From assembly GCA_025943965.1 (NCBI GenBank), contig JAPCWD010000002.1:156992-220991 (forward strand): DNA of 64,000 nucleotides. Direction: 5' to 3'. This document shows positions 63,889 through 64,000 of the stretch, one piece after another. The notes beneath the pieces are model-generated. The model was not told the DNA's origin. It worked only from the letters and a program-made list of their open reading frames with translations, and did no database searches. The stretch's first letter is position 1; every line of letters begins with the position of its first letter. A program made the position numbers and the translations under genes. The stretch comes from Synergistaceae bacterium DZ-S4 (GTDB lineage: Bacteria > Synergistota > Synergistia > Synergistales > Synergistaceae).

Positions 63889-64000
63889 ATGGCAAAGGAG
63901 AAATTTGTAAGAAACAAGCCGCACCTCAACATAGGAACGATAGGCCATATCGACCACGGTAAGACGACCCTTACAGCGGCGATCACAAAGACGCTTGCGA
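63889..64000 (+). CDS. tuf: Elongation factor Tu, N-terminal part (runs off the window)
   Basis: Thirty-seven codons: [20 protein letters not shown] then [17 protein letters not shown], containing the EF-Tu P-loop (GHIDHGKT; most EF-Tu have GHVDHGKT). AAAGGAGG lies before the ATG. Truncated by the window edge, not by mutation. Confidence 0.95.
   Translation, partial: MAKEKFVRNKPHLNIGTIGHIDHGKTTLTAAITKTLA

Overview
The window reads as chromosomal DNA of an anaerobic, amino-acid-fermenting diderm bacterium, most probably of the phylum Synergistota. The grounds are an outer-membrane porin with an N-terminal SLH domain, a TolC/MacA-type tripartite exporter, an OmpH/Skp-like chaperone, indolepyruvate:ferredoxin oxidoreductase (IorAB), two tungsten/molybdenum aldehyde:ferredoxin oxidoreductases (AOR), and the order rpoB-rpoC-L7Ae-rpsL-rpsG-fusA-tuf. 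Genus cannot be fixed from the sequence alone.

Layout. 1-3.2 kb: end of a TolC gene, MacA-like adaptor, and a MacB-like exporter split into ATPase and permease. 3.2-8.2 kb: a base-excision glycosylase converging on it, then carAB. 8.4-13.3 kb: Lrp/AsnC regulator, nitroreductase, gyrA, and the phospholipid genes psd and pssA. 13.4-15.8 kb: iorAB. 15.8-22.7 kb: a secreted protein of four tandem repeats, the larC-folD-sirtuin operon, and a molybdopterin oxidoreductase. 23-26 kb: SLH porin and a secreted coiled-coil protein. 25.8-33.2 kb: a phosphate regulon with a Pho box, pstSCAB, phoU, phoB and phoR. 33.2-43.2 kb: pantothenate-type symporter with YhdT, LUD protein, AOR-1 with a MoaD-like carrier, ClC channel, small proteins, OmpH, an adenosine-specific kinase family protein, and a second Na+ symporter. 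43.3-48 kb: radA, a RelE/Phd toxin-antitoxin pair, gpsA, QueT and LysE transporters. 48.1-51 kb: polyferredoxin, AOR-2 and a ThiS-like carrier on the minus strand. 51.5-64 kb: tRNA-Leu(CAG) and the rpoBC/ribosomal/elongation factor cluster, ending inside tuf.

How the genes fit together. IorAB, the two AORs and the polyferredoxin all move electrons to or from ferredoxin, as expected in peptide and amino acid fermentation. Each AOR is next to a small ubiquitin-fold sulfur carrier, which suggests dedicated pterin cofactor supply. PhoB/PhoR, PhoU and the Pho box form a complete phosphate-sensing loop.

The most unusual content is non-coding. Four intergenic islands (about 26.8, 29.5-29.9, 44.6-44.9 and 45.6-45.8 kb) share arrays of 11-bp units (consensus like GCTGAGCAATT) and other short modules. 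Two of them are bounded by long terminal inverted repeats (about 47 bp and 20 bp), like non-autonomous mobile elements. The largest sits between pstB and phoU and carries one copy of a second, unrelated 95-bp dispersed repeat whose other copy lies in inverted orientation at 22.8 kb. One island is also an array of short hairpins, each led by GGGGAATTTGC. Separately, the promoters of rpoB and of the L7Ae-rpsL operon both have their -35 box inside a hairpin. No transposase, prophage or CRISPR array was seen.
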